A stretch of 64,000 bases of DNA, taken from assembly GCA_035999765.1 (NCBI GenBank), contig CP108521.1, positions 11,098,001 through 11,162,000 of the forward strand. Reading direction: 5' to 3'. This DNA comes from Streptomyces sp. NBC_01231. GTDB taxonomy: Bacteria > Actinomycetota > Actinomycetes > Streptomycetales > Streptomycetaceae. Under the pieces are notes generated by a model. It did not search any database, had not been told where the DNA came from, and was given only the letters and a program-made list of their open reading frames with translations. Made by a program: the position numbers and the translations under genes. Positions 1 through 8,668 of this stretch are shown piece after piece; position 1 is the first letter of the stretch; each line of letters starts with the position of its first letter.

Positions 1-209
1 GGCCTCGATGCGTTCCCGCTGGTGGTCCTTGAGGCGCACTCGCTGTGCCTGACCGGCAGCGTCCGCAGCCGCGACGGCCAACCTGGTCACTCCACCAGCT
101 CGCGTCGCGAACGCCACAGGGCATGACAGGCTTCTTCGGCTCTTTCCGCACCGCAACAGCAGCACCATCCGGGACGACATTGGCCACCGGCGCACAACGG
201 GCTTCTCCT
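1..209. other. left-edge stretch without a recognisable gene
   Basis: No convincing coding region is visible. A minus-strand frame running off the left edge reads as a charged, Ala/Arg/Gln-rich helical segment, so the start of a gene lying outside the window is possible. It has no recognisable motif. Confidence 0.3.
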
Positions 210-251
210 CCGTTCCTCGGGCTGCGCCGCACGGCGCAGCCCGAGGAACGG
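210..251. terminator. perfect 20-bp stem-loop, bidirectional terminator candidate
   Basis: CCGTTCCTCGGGCTGCGCCG at 210-229 is the exact reverse complement of 232-251, leaving a two-base centre. Such GC-rich hairpins without a long T tract are the usual form of intrinsic terminator in Streptomyces. It lies 39 bases downstream of the stop codon of the small secreted peptide on the minus strand, where it would end that transcript. Confidence 0.7.
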
Positions 252-290
252 ACGCTCCGGATCTGACGGAGGCTCAAACCATCCCCGTGT

Positions 291-458
291 TCACCGAGGG
301 GGTGCGGGCACCACCGAGTTGGTCGGCAGCGGGGGGTGCGCCGAGGTCGCCCCAGCGGGTGTGCCGGAGGCGGCAATGAGGACGAGACCGACGCTGAGAG
401 CGGCGGTCGCCAGCCCTGCGGCGACCGCGAGTTTCACGCGATGAGTGATGTTGCGCAT
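291..458 (-). CDS. small secreted peptide, 55 aa
   Basis: An ATG preceded by GAAAGGA at a normal distance opens a 55-codon frame. The product begins MRNITHRVKLAVAAG and continues with about 20 hydrophobic residues (LATAALSVGLVLIAA), then a likely cleavage region (GTPAGATSA) and a short Pro-rich tail ending PAPPR. This is a signal-peptide layout, with a mature part of only about 15-20 residues, so the product is presumably exported or membrane-held. It has no recognised family. A strong hairpin follows the stop codon. The ribosome site, signal sequence and terminator support a real gene despite its size; it could also be the remaining N-terminus of a longer secreted protein. Confidence 0.5.
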   Translation of the reverse strand: MRNITHRVKLAVAAGLATAALSVGLVLIAASGTPAGATSAHPPLPTNSVVPAPPR

Positions 459-1041
459 GACATCCTTTCGTAGTGTGTGCCAGGTGTTCCAAACCGGCCC
501 GCAAGGGGGCCGGGGCTGTGGTCACGGTGTGAGCGCGACACCGCCGAGCCGTCCTGGACCCTCTCGCCGACATCAGTCGGGCTCGGCAGTGGCAGCGGGT
601 AAGGGGGCTTGGTTTGTCGTGACCGGCGTACCCACCGGGCATCTGCGCGGTCAGAGCAGACACCCGACGCGGCCGCCGCAAACCCACGCCTCCAGATGTT
701 GGACATTTGAACATCTGAATTGAAGCACACGAACGACCGTTCAAGTCAGCACGCTGTGATGCACCCCACGCCGACAGAAAGTAGGCGGCTTCCCCCGGTG
801 GCGGGTTCGTCACGACGGGTTGGGATGCGTCTCCGCCCGACGCGCTTGGGACGGGGCGGCTGTTGCCGGCGGCGTGCGCGGTCGGCGAGGCTGCCGCGCA
901 CGAACGTCGCTCGAGACATCGTCGGCGCTTCGGCTGAGCAGGGGATGACCCAAGGGCACGGCGGAGGGCAGGAGCCAGAAACGAAACGCTCTCCGAGGGC
1001 GCCCCGCCCCGCTCCGTCCCGGGTTCTGGTAGGACGGGCTG
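459..1041. other. intergenic stretch
   Basis: No gene can be supported here. The part next to 458 should hold the promoter of the small secreted peptide. GAACG-AC-CGTTC at 731-742 is a short inverted repeat that could be an operator, but nothing else supports that. Frames in the 800-1040 part are low-complexity and look non-coding. Confidence 0.4.
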
Positions 1042-1950
1042 TCAGGCGATGCGCGTGGTGATGGTGCCGAGGCGTTCCACGGTGACGGTGACGGTGTCGC
1101 CTGAGGTGAGCGGGGGATGGGCGTCGCGGCCGTGGCGGCCCCAGAGTTCGGCGAGGCAGCCGCCGCCGCAGGTGCCGGAGCCGAGGACGTCACCGGGTTT
1201 GACCCAGGTGCCGCGGGAGGAGTACGCGGCCATCTCGGCGAAGGAGAAGGCCATGGAGGCGAGGCTGTCCTGCCCGATCAGAGTGCCGTTGACGGACGCG
1301 GTCATGGCCAGGTCGAAGGACGTACCGCGGCGGGCGGAGGCGAGTTCGTCCGGCGTGACCAGGGCGGGGCCGAGGGTGGAGGCGGTGTCCTTGCCCTTGA
1401 CGGGGCCGAGGGGCACCTGCATCTCGGAGAACTGGATGTCGCGGGCGGACCAGTCGATCAGGATGGTGTACCCGGCGATGTGGGCCTCGGCCTGTTCCGG
1501 GGTGAGATTCGTGCCGGCGCGGCCGATGACGGCGGCCACTTCGAGTTCAAGGTCGAAGGCGGTGCTGCCAGGGGCGATCGGGACCGATGTATCGGGGCCG
1601 ATGATCGCGTAGGGGTTGGTGAAGTAGAAGGCGGGCGCCTCATACCAGCGTGCGGGAACGGTGGCCTGCGGATCGGTGAGCTTGGCGACGCCCTCAACGT
1701 GCTGCTCGAAGACCATGAAGTCGCGAACGGTGGGCGGCTGCGGGATGGGCGCCAACAAAGTGACCTCGCCGGTCTTTCGGACCTGGCGGGGGTCGGTCAG
1801 GGCGTACCGGCCGGCGGCATCGAGGTGTTCGCCGTCGTCGCCGAGCAGGTCCAGCAGGCGTATACCGGGCTCCAGGGCGTGGATGAGGTCGCCGTCGAGG
1901 ACGCCAGCACGTTCGCCGTCCTCGGGGTGGGTGTAGGTGACAAAGCGCAC
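1042..1950 (-). CDS. fumarylacetoacetate hydrolase family protein
   Basis: A 302-aa protein of the FAH superfamily, whose members cleave or decarboxylate beta-diketo and 2-oxo acids with Mg2+ or Mn2+. The metal-binding E-x-E...D signature is visible as FDLELEV followed about 30 residues later by IDWSARD. The downstream substrate-loop region (LGPVKGKD, GSGTCGGGC) is also present. The length is right for the single-domain members such as 2-hydroxyhepta-2,4-diene-dioate isomerases. The GTG start at 1950 has GGAG seven bases upstream. It is the last gene of a three-gene operon, 34 bases after the MBL-fold gene, which suggests a late step in degradation of an aromatic or keto-acid substrate. The substrate cannot be read from the sequence. 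Confidence 0.85.
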   Translation of the reverse strand: MRFVTYTHPEDGERAGVLDGDLIHALEPGIRLLDLLGDDGEHLDAAGRYALTDPRQVRKTGEVTLLAPIPQPPTVRDFMVFEQHVEGVAKLTDPQATVPARWYEAPAFYFTNPYAIIGPDTSVPIAPGSTAFDLELEVAAVIGRAGTNLTPEQAEAHIAGYTILIDWSARDIQFSEMQVPLGPVKGKDTASTLGPALVTPDELASARRGTSFDLAMTASVNGTLIGQDSLASMAFSFAEMAAYSSRGTWVKPGDVLGSGTCGGGCLAELWGRHGRDAHPPLTSGDTVTVTVERLGTITTRIA

Positions 1951-1984
1951 AGGGGGCTCCGGGCGTGGGTGGGTGCGGGCTGGG

Positions 1985-2986
1985 TCACAAGGCGCAGGCC
2001 AGGGGGCCGCCGTTAAGCGTGACGGCGTCGGTGAACGCGGCGATGGGGTCGATGGTGGTCCCGTCGGCGTCGGCGTAGGCGCTGTGCAGGTTGAGCACGA
2101 TGCGCTCGGGTTCGGGCCAGTCGGCGAACTCGCCCAGGTCGCAGTCGCGGGCGGCCTGCAGCGGGGTCAGGCCGCGGGTGCGGCCGTCGCGGGCGATGCG
2201 CTGGATGGTGCGGTAGTAGCGGGCGTGGGCGTCCAGGACGATGTCGAGTTCGTCCCTGGTGACCAGCGGCCCGTGGCCGGGGACGATGGCCTGGGCCCCG
2301 AACGCGGCGAGCCAGTCCAGCGAGCGCAGGGCGCCCTCCACCGACCCGGTCAGCACCATGGGGGTGACCTGATGGAAGAGCAGATCGCCGGCGAACAGCA
2401 CGCCCTCGTCGGAGAGCCAGGCGATCAGGTCGCCGGGGGTGTGGGCGGTGTGTCCGGGGTGGCGGATCTCGATGCGTCGGCTGCCGGTGTGCAGGGTCGC
2501 TTCGCCGTCGACGGTCACGTTGGGCGGGCGGTGCCGGGCGATGCCCCAGTCCGGTGCGGGGGCCCAGATCGGGGGCAGAGCGGTCAGCACGGTGTCGGCG
2601 AGGATCGTCTCGCGGGTCTCCGGGTGGGCCAGGATGGGCACGTGCGGGGGCAGCAGGGCGTTGCCGTGACAGTGGTCGCCGTGCGCGTGGGTGGTGACGG
2701 CGGCCATGAGCGGCGCGTCGGCCGAGGCGTCGGCGACGGCCGCGAGAAAGGCGCGTGTGCGCTCGGCCGTCGCGCAGGTGTCGATCAGGACGACACCGTC
2801 CGCGCCCACCACGGCACCCGTGTTGTTCAGCCACCAGGTGCCCTCCGGCTGGATCCAGGTGTGCACCCCGGAGGCGACCTCCATCAGGTACGCCTGTTGG
2901 TGACCGGGGTGGTTGCGCGGCTTCGGCACCGACGCAGCCGACGCGAGGGGTCGGCGCTGTGCCGGCGTGGCCGGTTCGGCTGGCAT
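1985..2986 (-). CDS. metallo-beta-lactamase-fold hydrolase
   Basis: A 333-aa protein of the MBL superfamily. The metal-binding motif THAHGDHCHG (HxHxDH) lies about 110 residues in. Later ligands are the His of HPGHTAHTPGD, the Asp of LFAGDLLF and the His of VPGHGP. The frame extends upstream into the preceding gene, but ATG 2986 is chosen because AGGAG (2996-3000) sits nine bases before it. An ATG at 3034 overlapping the previous stop (TGATG) is the alternative. The C-terminal part (RYYRTIQRIARDG) is typical of glyoxalase-II-like and quinoprotein-relay-type members. It sits between an alpha/beta hydrolase and an FAH-family gene and probably hydrolyses an ester, lactone or thioester intermediate. 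Confidence 0.85.
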   Translation of the reverse strand: MPAEPATPAQRRPLASAASVPKPRNHPGHQQAYLMEVASGVHTWIQPEGTWWLNNTGAVVGADGVVLIDTCATAERTRAFLAAVADASADAPLMAAVTTHAHGDHCHGNALLPPHVPILAHPETRETILADTVLTALPPIWAPAPDWGIARHRPPNVTVDGEATLHTGSRRIEIRHPGHTAHTPGDLIAWLSDEGVLFAGDLLFHQVTPMVLTGSVEGALRSLDWLAAFGAQAIVPGHGPLVTRDELDIVLDAHARYYRTIQRIARDGRTRGLTPLQAARDCDLGEFADWPEPERIVLNLHSAYADADGTTIDPIAAFTDAVTLNGGPLACAL

Positions 2987-3033
2987 GGCTTGTTTCTCCT
3001 CTGCGAGGGCTTGCTGGTTGGGGAGGGGCGGCA

Positions 3034-4104
3034 TCAGACCAGGTGGTCGCGGAGCCACTGCAGCGTCTCGGGGAAGACCTCCCGGGCCTTGTTCACGGCG
3101 CAGTGGTTGCCGCCCGGCACGAGTCGGACGACGGTGTTCGGGCGGCTTTCGAGCGGCTTGGGGTCCTCGGCCGGTACGTGCTGGTCCTGGTCTCCGTTGA
3201 CGTACAGCAGCGGCACGGGGTCGCTGCCCCAGTCGTCCAGAAGCCCCTGCCGGCGCAGGGAGAACTCGCCCATGGTGGCCTGGTACTCGGCGGTGCTCGG
3301 CTCGGCGTCGAGGTGCAGGGAGTTGCCGACGATCCCGGGCATGCCGAAACGCAGCCGGGCCTGGGCTTCGGGACTGAAGCCGGTGTCGACGATCCCACCG
3401 ACGCTCACCGCGGCGTCGACCATCCGGCACAGGGCGAGCTTGATCGTCCAGTGCCCGGCGAAGCTGAAGCCGAACGCGCCCACCGAGCGTGCCTCGGGGA
3501 AGCGGCGACGCAGCCAGTCCAGGACCGCGCCGATGTACTGCTCGCCGTCGGGCCCGTTGGCGACCGGCGACTCCCCGGTGCCGGCCATGTCGACGGTGGC
3601 CACCCGCGCACCCACCGTCCGCGCCGTCATGACGGCGTTCGGATGCACCTCGGCCTTCCAGGTGTCCACCCCGCTGAAGACCAGCACGAGCGGGGCGTCG
3701 GCAGGTAGGTCTTCGGCAAGGTAGAGGTGGATGGGCACCTCGACGTCCTGTCCGCGGAAGTGGACGCCGATCACCTGTCGCTGGAAGGGCACCTCGAAGC
3801 TCTCGGAGGCCTGCAGGAAGGTGCGCAGGTGGTTCTCGTGTGCGCGGGCATGGGCGGCAGTGCCGAGGACGGGGAACTTGGCAATGCCGTACAGGCGACT
3901 GGCCCGCAGCAGATCACCTTCCTTCTCCGCCTGCCCGGCGAGCGCGGACCACTCGTGCACCCAGCCTCCGGGGCCGTCGGCCCACAGATCGTGGATGCGA
4001 CGGGACATCTCCTCCAGGACGGCCGGATCGGTGCCGAGCAGGGTCCATTGCGGCGTGCGCTCCGCGATGAGCTCGGCGGGATCGACTGCGAAGGTGTACG
4101 GCAT
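3034..4104 (-). CDS. alpha/beta hydrolase, FrsA/dihydroxypseudooxynicotine-hydrolase-like
   Basis: A 356-aa alpha/beta hydrolase. The nucleophile elbow is GFSFAGHW, the acidic residue is in YVNGDQDQHVP and the catalytic His is in GGNHCAVNKA. A helical N-terminal region of about 120 residues precedes the core, as in the DUF1100/FrsA group, which includes C-C bond hydrolases of ketone substrates. ATG 4104 is chosen because GGAGGG lies seven bases upstream; longer frames reach into the operator region. It is first in the operon and faces a broken TetR gene across a conserved operator. A few percent of a second copy survives at 9498-9597. The substrate is unknown; an aromatic or cyclic ketone is an inference from the operon partners. 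Confidence 0.8.
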   Translation of the reverse strand: MPYTFAVDPAELIAERTPQWTLLGTDPAVLEEMSRRIHDLWADGPGGWVHEWSALAGQAEKEGDLLRASRLYGIAKFPVLGTAAHARAHENHLRTFLQASESFEVPFQRQVIGVHFRGQDVEVPIHLYLAEDLPADAPLVLVFSGVDTWKAEVHPNAVMTARTVGARVATVDMAGTGESPVANGPDGEQYIGAVLDWLRRRFPEARSVGAFGFSFAGHWTIKLALCRMVDAAVSVGGIVDTGFSPEAQARLRFGMPGIVGNSLHLDAEPSTAEYQATMGEFSLRRQGLLDDWGSDPVPLLYVNGDQDQHVPAEDPKPLESRPNTVVRLVPGGNHCAVNKAREVFPETLQWLRDHLV

Positions 4105-4158
4105 GCGGCCCTCCGGTGCCTGAGAAGGGACCGCACAGCGCGACCCCAGAACCAGAGT

Positions 4159-4195
4159 ATGCATCATAATGCATCCATGCATCAACAGTGCATGG
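4159..4195. promoter_or_regulatory. TetR-type operator, four TGCA cores
   Basis: TGCA cores begin at 4160, 4170, 4178 and 4189, giving spacings of 10, 8 and 11. The same arrangement recurs upstream of the intact TetR gene at 9389-9423 in the inverted orientation. It lies between the hydrolase start (4104) and the TetR relic (4256), so it probably controls both directions. Confidence 0.6.
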
Positions 4196-4255
4196 AAAAG
4201 GGACTCTCATCACGCCTGGAGCCCCCGACAGGCATTTCCGAGCGAGGGAACACGC

Positions 4256-4399
4256 ATGAACCGGATGTCCGCGGCCGCCAGGACCTCCGCAGATCCGGCT
4301 GAGCAGCCGCTCGGCCGCAGAGAGCGGCAACACCTCAGGATCCGCAGGGGTACGCGGCGACGACCTTCGACCAGATCGCCGAACGAGCGGCGCTCGCCC
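4256..4399 (+). pseudogene. TetR regulator relic with 40-bp frameshifting deletion
   Basis: The first 30 codons (MNRMSAAARTSADPAEQPLG and onward through GRRERQHLRIR) nearly match the intact TetR protein encoded at 8669-9322. At 4346/4347 the sequence jumps from ATCCGCA to GGGGTACGCGG. The intact copy has 40 extra bases between these points, and the deletion ends share GCA. Forty is not a multiple of three, so the frame is lost inside the first helix of the HTH domain. The following bases still encode GYAATTFDQIAER in another frame, then similarity ends at about 4399. It cannot make a repressor. Confidence 0.85.
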
Positions 4400-4899
4400 T
4401 TGCGGCCGGTATGTGGCGGTGTAGCCGCTAGCGCGGGCGTGCGGAACGGGCCGGTGGTACAGAAGCCCGGCCACCAGAGCCGTGCCCGGCTACGGTAGGA
4501 GACCTTGATCCTCGAGGTGATGTCGCGTCGGCCCCAGGTGTGGGCCCTTGGGCGGTCGGCCGGTCACTTCCTCTTCTGCTCATTGAGCCCTGGCGACCGT
4601 GGCGACCTGCGAGGGGAGGCTGCTGCGGTTCCCGGCGCTGTTGTTGCCTGGCGGGCGCATCTTGTGGCGGCGACGTATGACTTGCTGCAGCGGCTTGGCC
4701 CGGGTCCTGCCCTGGGCAGAGCCACAGTCAGGGGCTGGTCGTGCCACACGCACTGTGAACTGCGGAGACTTGCTCGTCTTGACGTTGGCGGCATATCTCC
4801 CGACAGCGTGCGTCGGCACAAGCCCCCCCGGTGCGCTGGACCTTCCCCGGCGTCCGACTCGGATCCCCCTAACCTCGCGCTTTCGCGCGCCCAGCAGAC
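4400..4899. other. stretch without a recognisable gene
   Basis: Open frames occur on both strands but none has a ribosome site, a family motif or convincing composition. It may be exon-side sequence into which the downstream intron inserted. Confidence 0.3.
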
Positions 4900-5465
4900 T
4901 CGGAGGTCTTCGTGATGTAGCTGATCTTGAGTCGTAAGCTCGTTGTCGCCTTCCGGTGGAAGTCCGGTCCGGGTAGCTGCCAGGAGGCCCGGTAGCAGAC
5001 TGGCGGCGTCGGGGGGAAACGCCCGGCGTCGAAGCCCAGTGTCGAAAGCCCTGTGAGGGGGAGCAAAGCAGCGGTCCGTAGCATCACGCGAAGCCTGCGG
5101 CGTCGTTAGAGGCCCGCCCTTTTGGGGCGGGGACAGGGAGTGCCGAGCCCCCGAAATCAGGGCGAAGGCCATGGAAGCGGCGAAGATCCTGGAGATGCAG
5201 CCGTGAGGGACTCCCCGGCGTATGGGGCATGGAACGTTGCGACGGTGACAGCGGGAACTGGGGAGGCCCTCCCCGGCCCGGCGGCCTGCGGACAGGTGCT
5301 GCCGGAAGCTGCGCGTCCTATAACCGGGTGATCCCCGGGAAGTGGGCGCGGGCCGGGTGGGCGTCGGAGGCGGCCGTAGTACCGCTATGAGCCGGCGGAC
5401 AACACAACCGCCGGCCAGGGAAGGGCCGCTGCTTCGTCGATGTGCAGGTTGTCTGGAGGGGCTTG

Positions 5466-6791
5466 GTGAGTGCCGTTTCGGCTAGTTCCACCACGTCGGG
5501 ATCCCTGAAGCTGGATCCGGTCCGAGCCTTGCAGCATGCGCTCTACCGGGCGGCCAAGGCCGGTCCCGGACGACGGTTCCACGCGCTGGGGGACAAGGTC
5601 CACCGCAGGGACGTCCTGAGGCGCGCGTGGGTGACGGTGCGTCGCAACAACGGCGCGCCGGGCATTGACGCCACCACTCTGGCTGACGTTGAGGAGTACG
5701 GCGTTGACCGTCTCCTTGATGAGGTGGCCGCGGAACTGCGGGAAGGCCGCTGGCGGCCGTTGCCCGCGCGCCGGGTGTTCATTCCGAAGCCCGGCGTGGC
5801 GGAGCAGAGGCCGTTGTCGATTCCTTCGGTTCGCGACCGGATCGTGCAGGCCGCGTTGAAGATCGTGCTCGAGCCGGTCTTCGAGGCCGACATGCTTCCG
5901 TGCTCGTTCGGGTTCAGGCCCAGGCGCGGAGCACACGATGCCCTCCAGGTCCTCGTGGATGAGGCGTGGCGGGGCAGGCGTTGGGTGGTGGAGACGGATA
6001 TCGCCAACTGCTTTGAGGCGATTGGTCATGAGAAGTTGATGCAGGCGGTCGAGGAACGCGTCGTGGACCGGTCGGTCCTCAAGCTCCTGCGCGCGATGCT
6101 GCGGGCCGGGGTCATCTCCCCGCTGCTGGCCAATGTCTATCTGCACCGGCTGGACCGGGCGTGGTCGACACGGGATCACGGGGTGCTGGTGCGCTATGCC
6201 GACGACGCGGTGGTGATGTGCGCCAGCCGCGAGCAGGCCGAAGCCGCCCTGGAGCGGCTGCGGGGCCTGCTGGCCGAACTCGGCCTGGAGCCGAAGGCGG
6301 CCAAGACCAGGATCGTGCACCTGCAAGTGGACGGCGAGGGGCTCGACTTCCTCGGCTTCCACCATCGGTGGGTCACGTCCCGGCCGCGCGGCAACCGGCG
6401 TCCGGTTGCCTTCCTCGCCCGCTGGCCCTCGGCAAGGGCGATGCAGCACGCCCGCGACCGGATCCGTGAACTCACGGACCGGCGCAGGCTGCTGCGGCCG
6501 GTCAAGGTGATCGTGGAGGACGTGAACGCGTTCCTGCGCGGATGGGCTGCGTATTTCCGGTTCGGGAACTCGGCCCACGTCTTTGACCAGATCGGCTCGT
6601 ACGCGCGGATGCGGATCGGCGGGTTCCTCGCCAAGAAGCACCGGCGCACCAGGAAGTTCGGCTGGGCGGTGGTTGCCTTCGCCGCCCAGGACTCCCTGGG
6701 ACTGATCGCCCTGCACGGAACCGTTGTTGCACCCAGACCCTTCCGGGACTGGCGGGGTAGGCCGAATGCCGGTGGTGAACGGCGTCGGTGA
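5466..6791 (+). CDS. ltrA: group II intron reverse transcriptase/maturase, internal deletion
   Basis: A 441-aa intron-encoded reverse transcriptase. Early RT blocks (RRAWVTVRRNNGAPGIDATT; PLPARRVFIPKPGVAEQRPL; FGFRPRRGAHDAL) are present, as is the catalytic YADD at about residue 244. A C-terminal maturase-type region (FLRGWAAYFRFGN) follows. GTG 5466 is chosen for GGAGG seven bases upstream. The block before VISPLLANVYLH, which normally carries the conserved TPQGG, is missing: the protein reads LRAMLRAGVISPLLANVYLH, so about 15-20 residues are lost in frame near residue 214. RT activity is probably impaired or absent. Maturase function could persist. Confidence 0.8.
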   Translation: MSAVSASSTTSGSLKLDPVRALQHALYRAAKAGPGRRFHALGDKVHRRDVLRRAWVTVRRNNGAPGIDATTLADVEEYGVDRLLDEVAAELREGRWRPLPARRVFIPKPGVAEQRPLSIPSVRDRIVQAALKIVLEPVFEADMLPCSFGFRPRRGAHDALQVLVDEAWRGRRWVVETDIANCFEAIGHEKLMQAVEERVVDRSVLKLLRAMLRAGVISPLLANVYLHRLDRAWSTRDHGVLVRYADDAVVMCASREQAEAALERLRGLLAELGLEPKAAKTRIVHLQVDGEGLDFLGFHHRWVTSRPRGNRRPVAFLARWPSARAMQHARDRIRELTDRRRLLRPVKVIVEDVNAFLRGWAAYFRFGNSAHVFDQIGSYARMRIGGFLAKKHRRTRKFGWAVVAFAAQDSLGLIALHGTVVAPRPFRDWRGRPNAGGERRR

Positions 6792-6822
6792 GCCGTGTGC
6801 GGGAGAACCGCACGCACGGTTC
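6790..6822 (+). ncRNA. group II intron domain V
   Basis: The 33 bases beginning GAGCCGTGTGCGG and ending CACGGTTC fold into the intron catalytic hairpin. GAGCCGT pairs with ACGGTTC, a two-base bulge (GC) follows, and GTGCGG pairs with CCGCAC around a GAGAA loop. The stop codon of the reverse transcriptase overlaps its first bases. This hairpin is the most conserved part of group II introns. Confidence 0.75.
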
Positions 6823-6995
6823 GATGCGGCGGGGGCTGGAAACGGAGCGTACGTACTACGCCACCGCGCCAGCCCCCGACCCTACACGAGGTGGGGTGTC
6901 CGAGGCTTGATCAAATAAGCGGAGAGTGCTCCTGACCTGCAACGATGGGACTTGACTAGGGTCCTGTTGGCTGCACGGAAAGAAGTACTCTCCAA

Positions 6996-8368
6996 GTGAA
7001 GAAGCGTATCGGGTCGTACCCGCGTGTCCGCATCGAGGGCGGCGGCCAGGCGGTGGTCTCTCAGGCCGGGGGCGTGCTGCTGGTCGAGACCGTCCGCAAG
7101 GCCGGCTTGGACACCGCGATATCAGCGGCGCTGACGCCGTGGGGAAGGCTCGGGCGATGCACGATCTGGGCAAGATCCTGCTGGACGTAGCCCTGGCGGT
7201 CGCGCTGGGCGGGGACTGCTTCGCGGATGTCGCCATGCTGCGGGCCGAGCCGGCCGTGTTCGGGCCGGTGGCCTCCGACTCGACGGTCTCCCGCCTCATG
7301 GACACCCTCGCAGTTTCCGGAGAGAAAGCCCTGCGGGCCATCCGTGCCGCGCGGGATGAAGTCCGCCAACATGTCTGGCGGTTGGCCGACCGGGAAGCGC
7401 CTGATGCGGGCGGGACGGTGACCGTGGACCTCGACGGGGTGCTGGTGATCGCGCACTCGGACAAGGAGGACGCCGCACCCACGTGGAAGCGAACCTACGG
7501 CCCCCACCCGCTGATGGGGTTCGTCGACCACGGACCGGCGGCACGGGTGAACCGGTCGCGGCCCTGCTCAGACCAGGCAACGCGGGATCGAACACGGCCA
7601 CCGACCACATCACCGCAGCCCAACTGGTCTTGGCCCAGCTACCGAAGAAGTACCGGCGCGGGCGCCGGACCCTGATCCGCACCGACTCCGCGGGCGGCAC
7701 CCACGACTTCGTCGCCTGGCTCGCTCAGCGGGGACGGTGGCTGTCCTACTCGGTCGGCATGGTGATCACCGAGGCGATCCACCAGCATGTGCTGAAGGTT
7801 CCGGCATCGGCCTGGACGGCGGCCGCCGAGGCGGACGGCGAGATCCGCGAAGGCGCCTGGGTCGCTGAACTCACCGGCGACGTCCTGGACGGCTGGCCCA
7901 AGGGCATGCGGCTGATCGTCAGGAAGGAACGGCCGCACCCCGGGGCCCAGTTGCGGCTCACGGATGCGGACGGCATGCGGCTGACGTGTTTCGCCACCAA
8001 CACCTGGGGCGGCCGATCGCCGAGCTCGAGCTCCGTCACCGGCTGCGGGCCCGGGCCGAGGACCGTATCCGCGCCGCCCGGGCCACCGGCCTGCGGAATC
8101 TCCCCCTGCACCGCACGACCCAGAACCGGATCTGGCTGGAGATCTTGCAGATCGCGCTGGACCTGCTGGCCTGGATGCCGATGCTGCACTGACCAGCAAG
8201 ACCAGACTCTGGGAGCTCCGCCGCCTGCGGCTCCGCCCTTTCACCTCGGCCGGGCAACTCGTGACCACCGGCCATCGGCGAATCCTCCGCCTGGCCCGGC
8301 ACCGGCCCTGGAGCAACCACATCAATGCCGCCCTCGACCGGCTCAACCAACTCCCGGATCCAGGCTGA
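6996..8368 (+). pseudogene. IS1380-family transposase, multiply frameshifted
   Basis: Consecutive segments in different frames together spell one transposase: KKRIGSYPRVRIEGGGQAVV, ARAMHDLGKILLDVALAVAL, TVDLDGVLVIAHSDKEDA, RRTLIRTDSAGGTHDFVAWL, then RTTQNRIWLEILQIALDLLA and a C-terminal segment ending at TGA 8366-8368. The order and motifs match IS1380-group DDE transposases. Frame changes fall near 7140, 7540, 8008 and 8190, so the gene is dead. Terminal inverted repeats could not be identified with confidence. The left end should lie near the intron 3' end. Confidence 0.8.
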
Positions 8369-8668
8369 CCAATGGATTCCCCGTCCCTTCGACAGCACCT
8401 CAACACCCGGAGCAGTGGAATCCGGCGCCACCCCGAGTCAACACTCGGGTCGTCAGCATGCACAGCCTCAGCCCACGGCACGAAAACGGTCCACCGACTC
8501 CGTCGGCGGACCGTCACGAAACTTCGAGGCTAACGATTCTTCACGCGCAGCCACGGGATGGGGGCCCAGCCCTCATGGGTCAGTGCAGAGCATTGTGTAG
8601 CAGGGTGAAAATCGTCGGCAGGGTCGAATTTCGCCCCCTGAATACGGAGCGGCGTACGTCCCTTGCGC
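8369..8668. other. stretch between transposase relic and TetR gene
   Basis: No gene is visible. It probably contains the right end of the decayed IS1380-type element and the 3' flank of the TetR gene. Confidence 0.4.

Larger units (their letters stand above)
4900..6885 (+). mobile_element. group II intron (5' boundary approximate)
   Basis: A structured RNA-like region at about 4900-5440, rich in GC stems, precedes an intron reverse transcriptase frame. That frame is followed at once by a domain V-like hairpin (6790-6822) and a domain VI stem (GGGGGCTGG 6831-6839 with CCAGCCCCC 6869-6877). The 3' end probably falls at the CCCTAC near 6885. The 5' boundary was not located and 4900 is an estimate. 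The intron sits between the two inverted TetR/hydrolase copies. Confidence 0.7.

Noticed and set aside
731..742. GAACG-AC-CGTTC inverted repeat as an operator
   Set aside because: It is short, unique in the window and not next to a supported regulator or start.
1937..3724. A 595-codon plus-strand open frame
   Set aside because: It is the complement of the MBL-fold and hydrolase genes, both of which have catalytic motifs on the other strand.
6886..8560. Terminal inverted repeats for the IS1380-type relic
   Set aside because: GTCCGAGGCTTG on the left and the CGAGGC-containing stretch near 8523 are weakly similar but do not align well enough to call ends.
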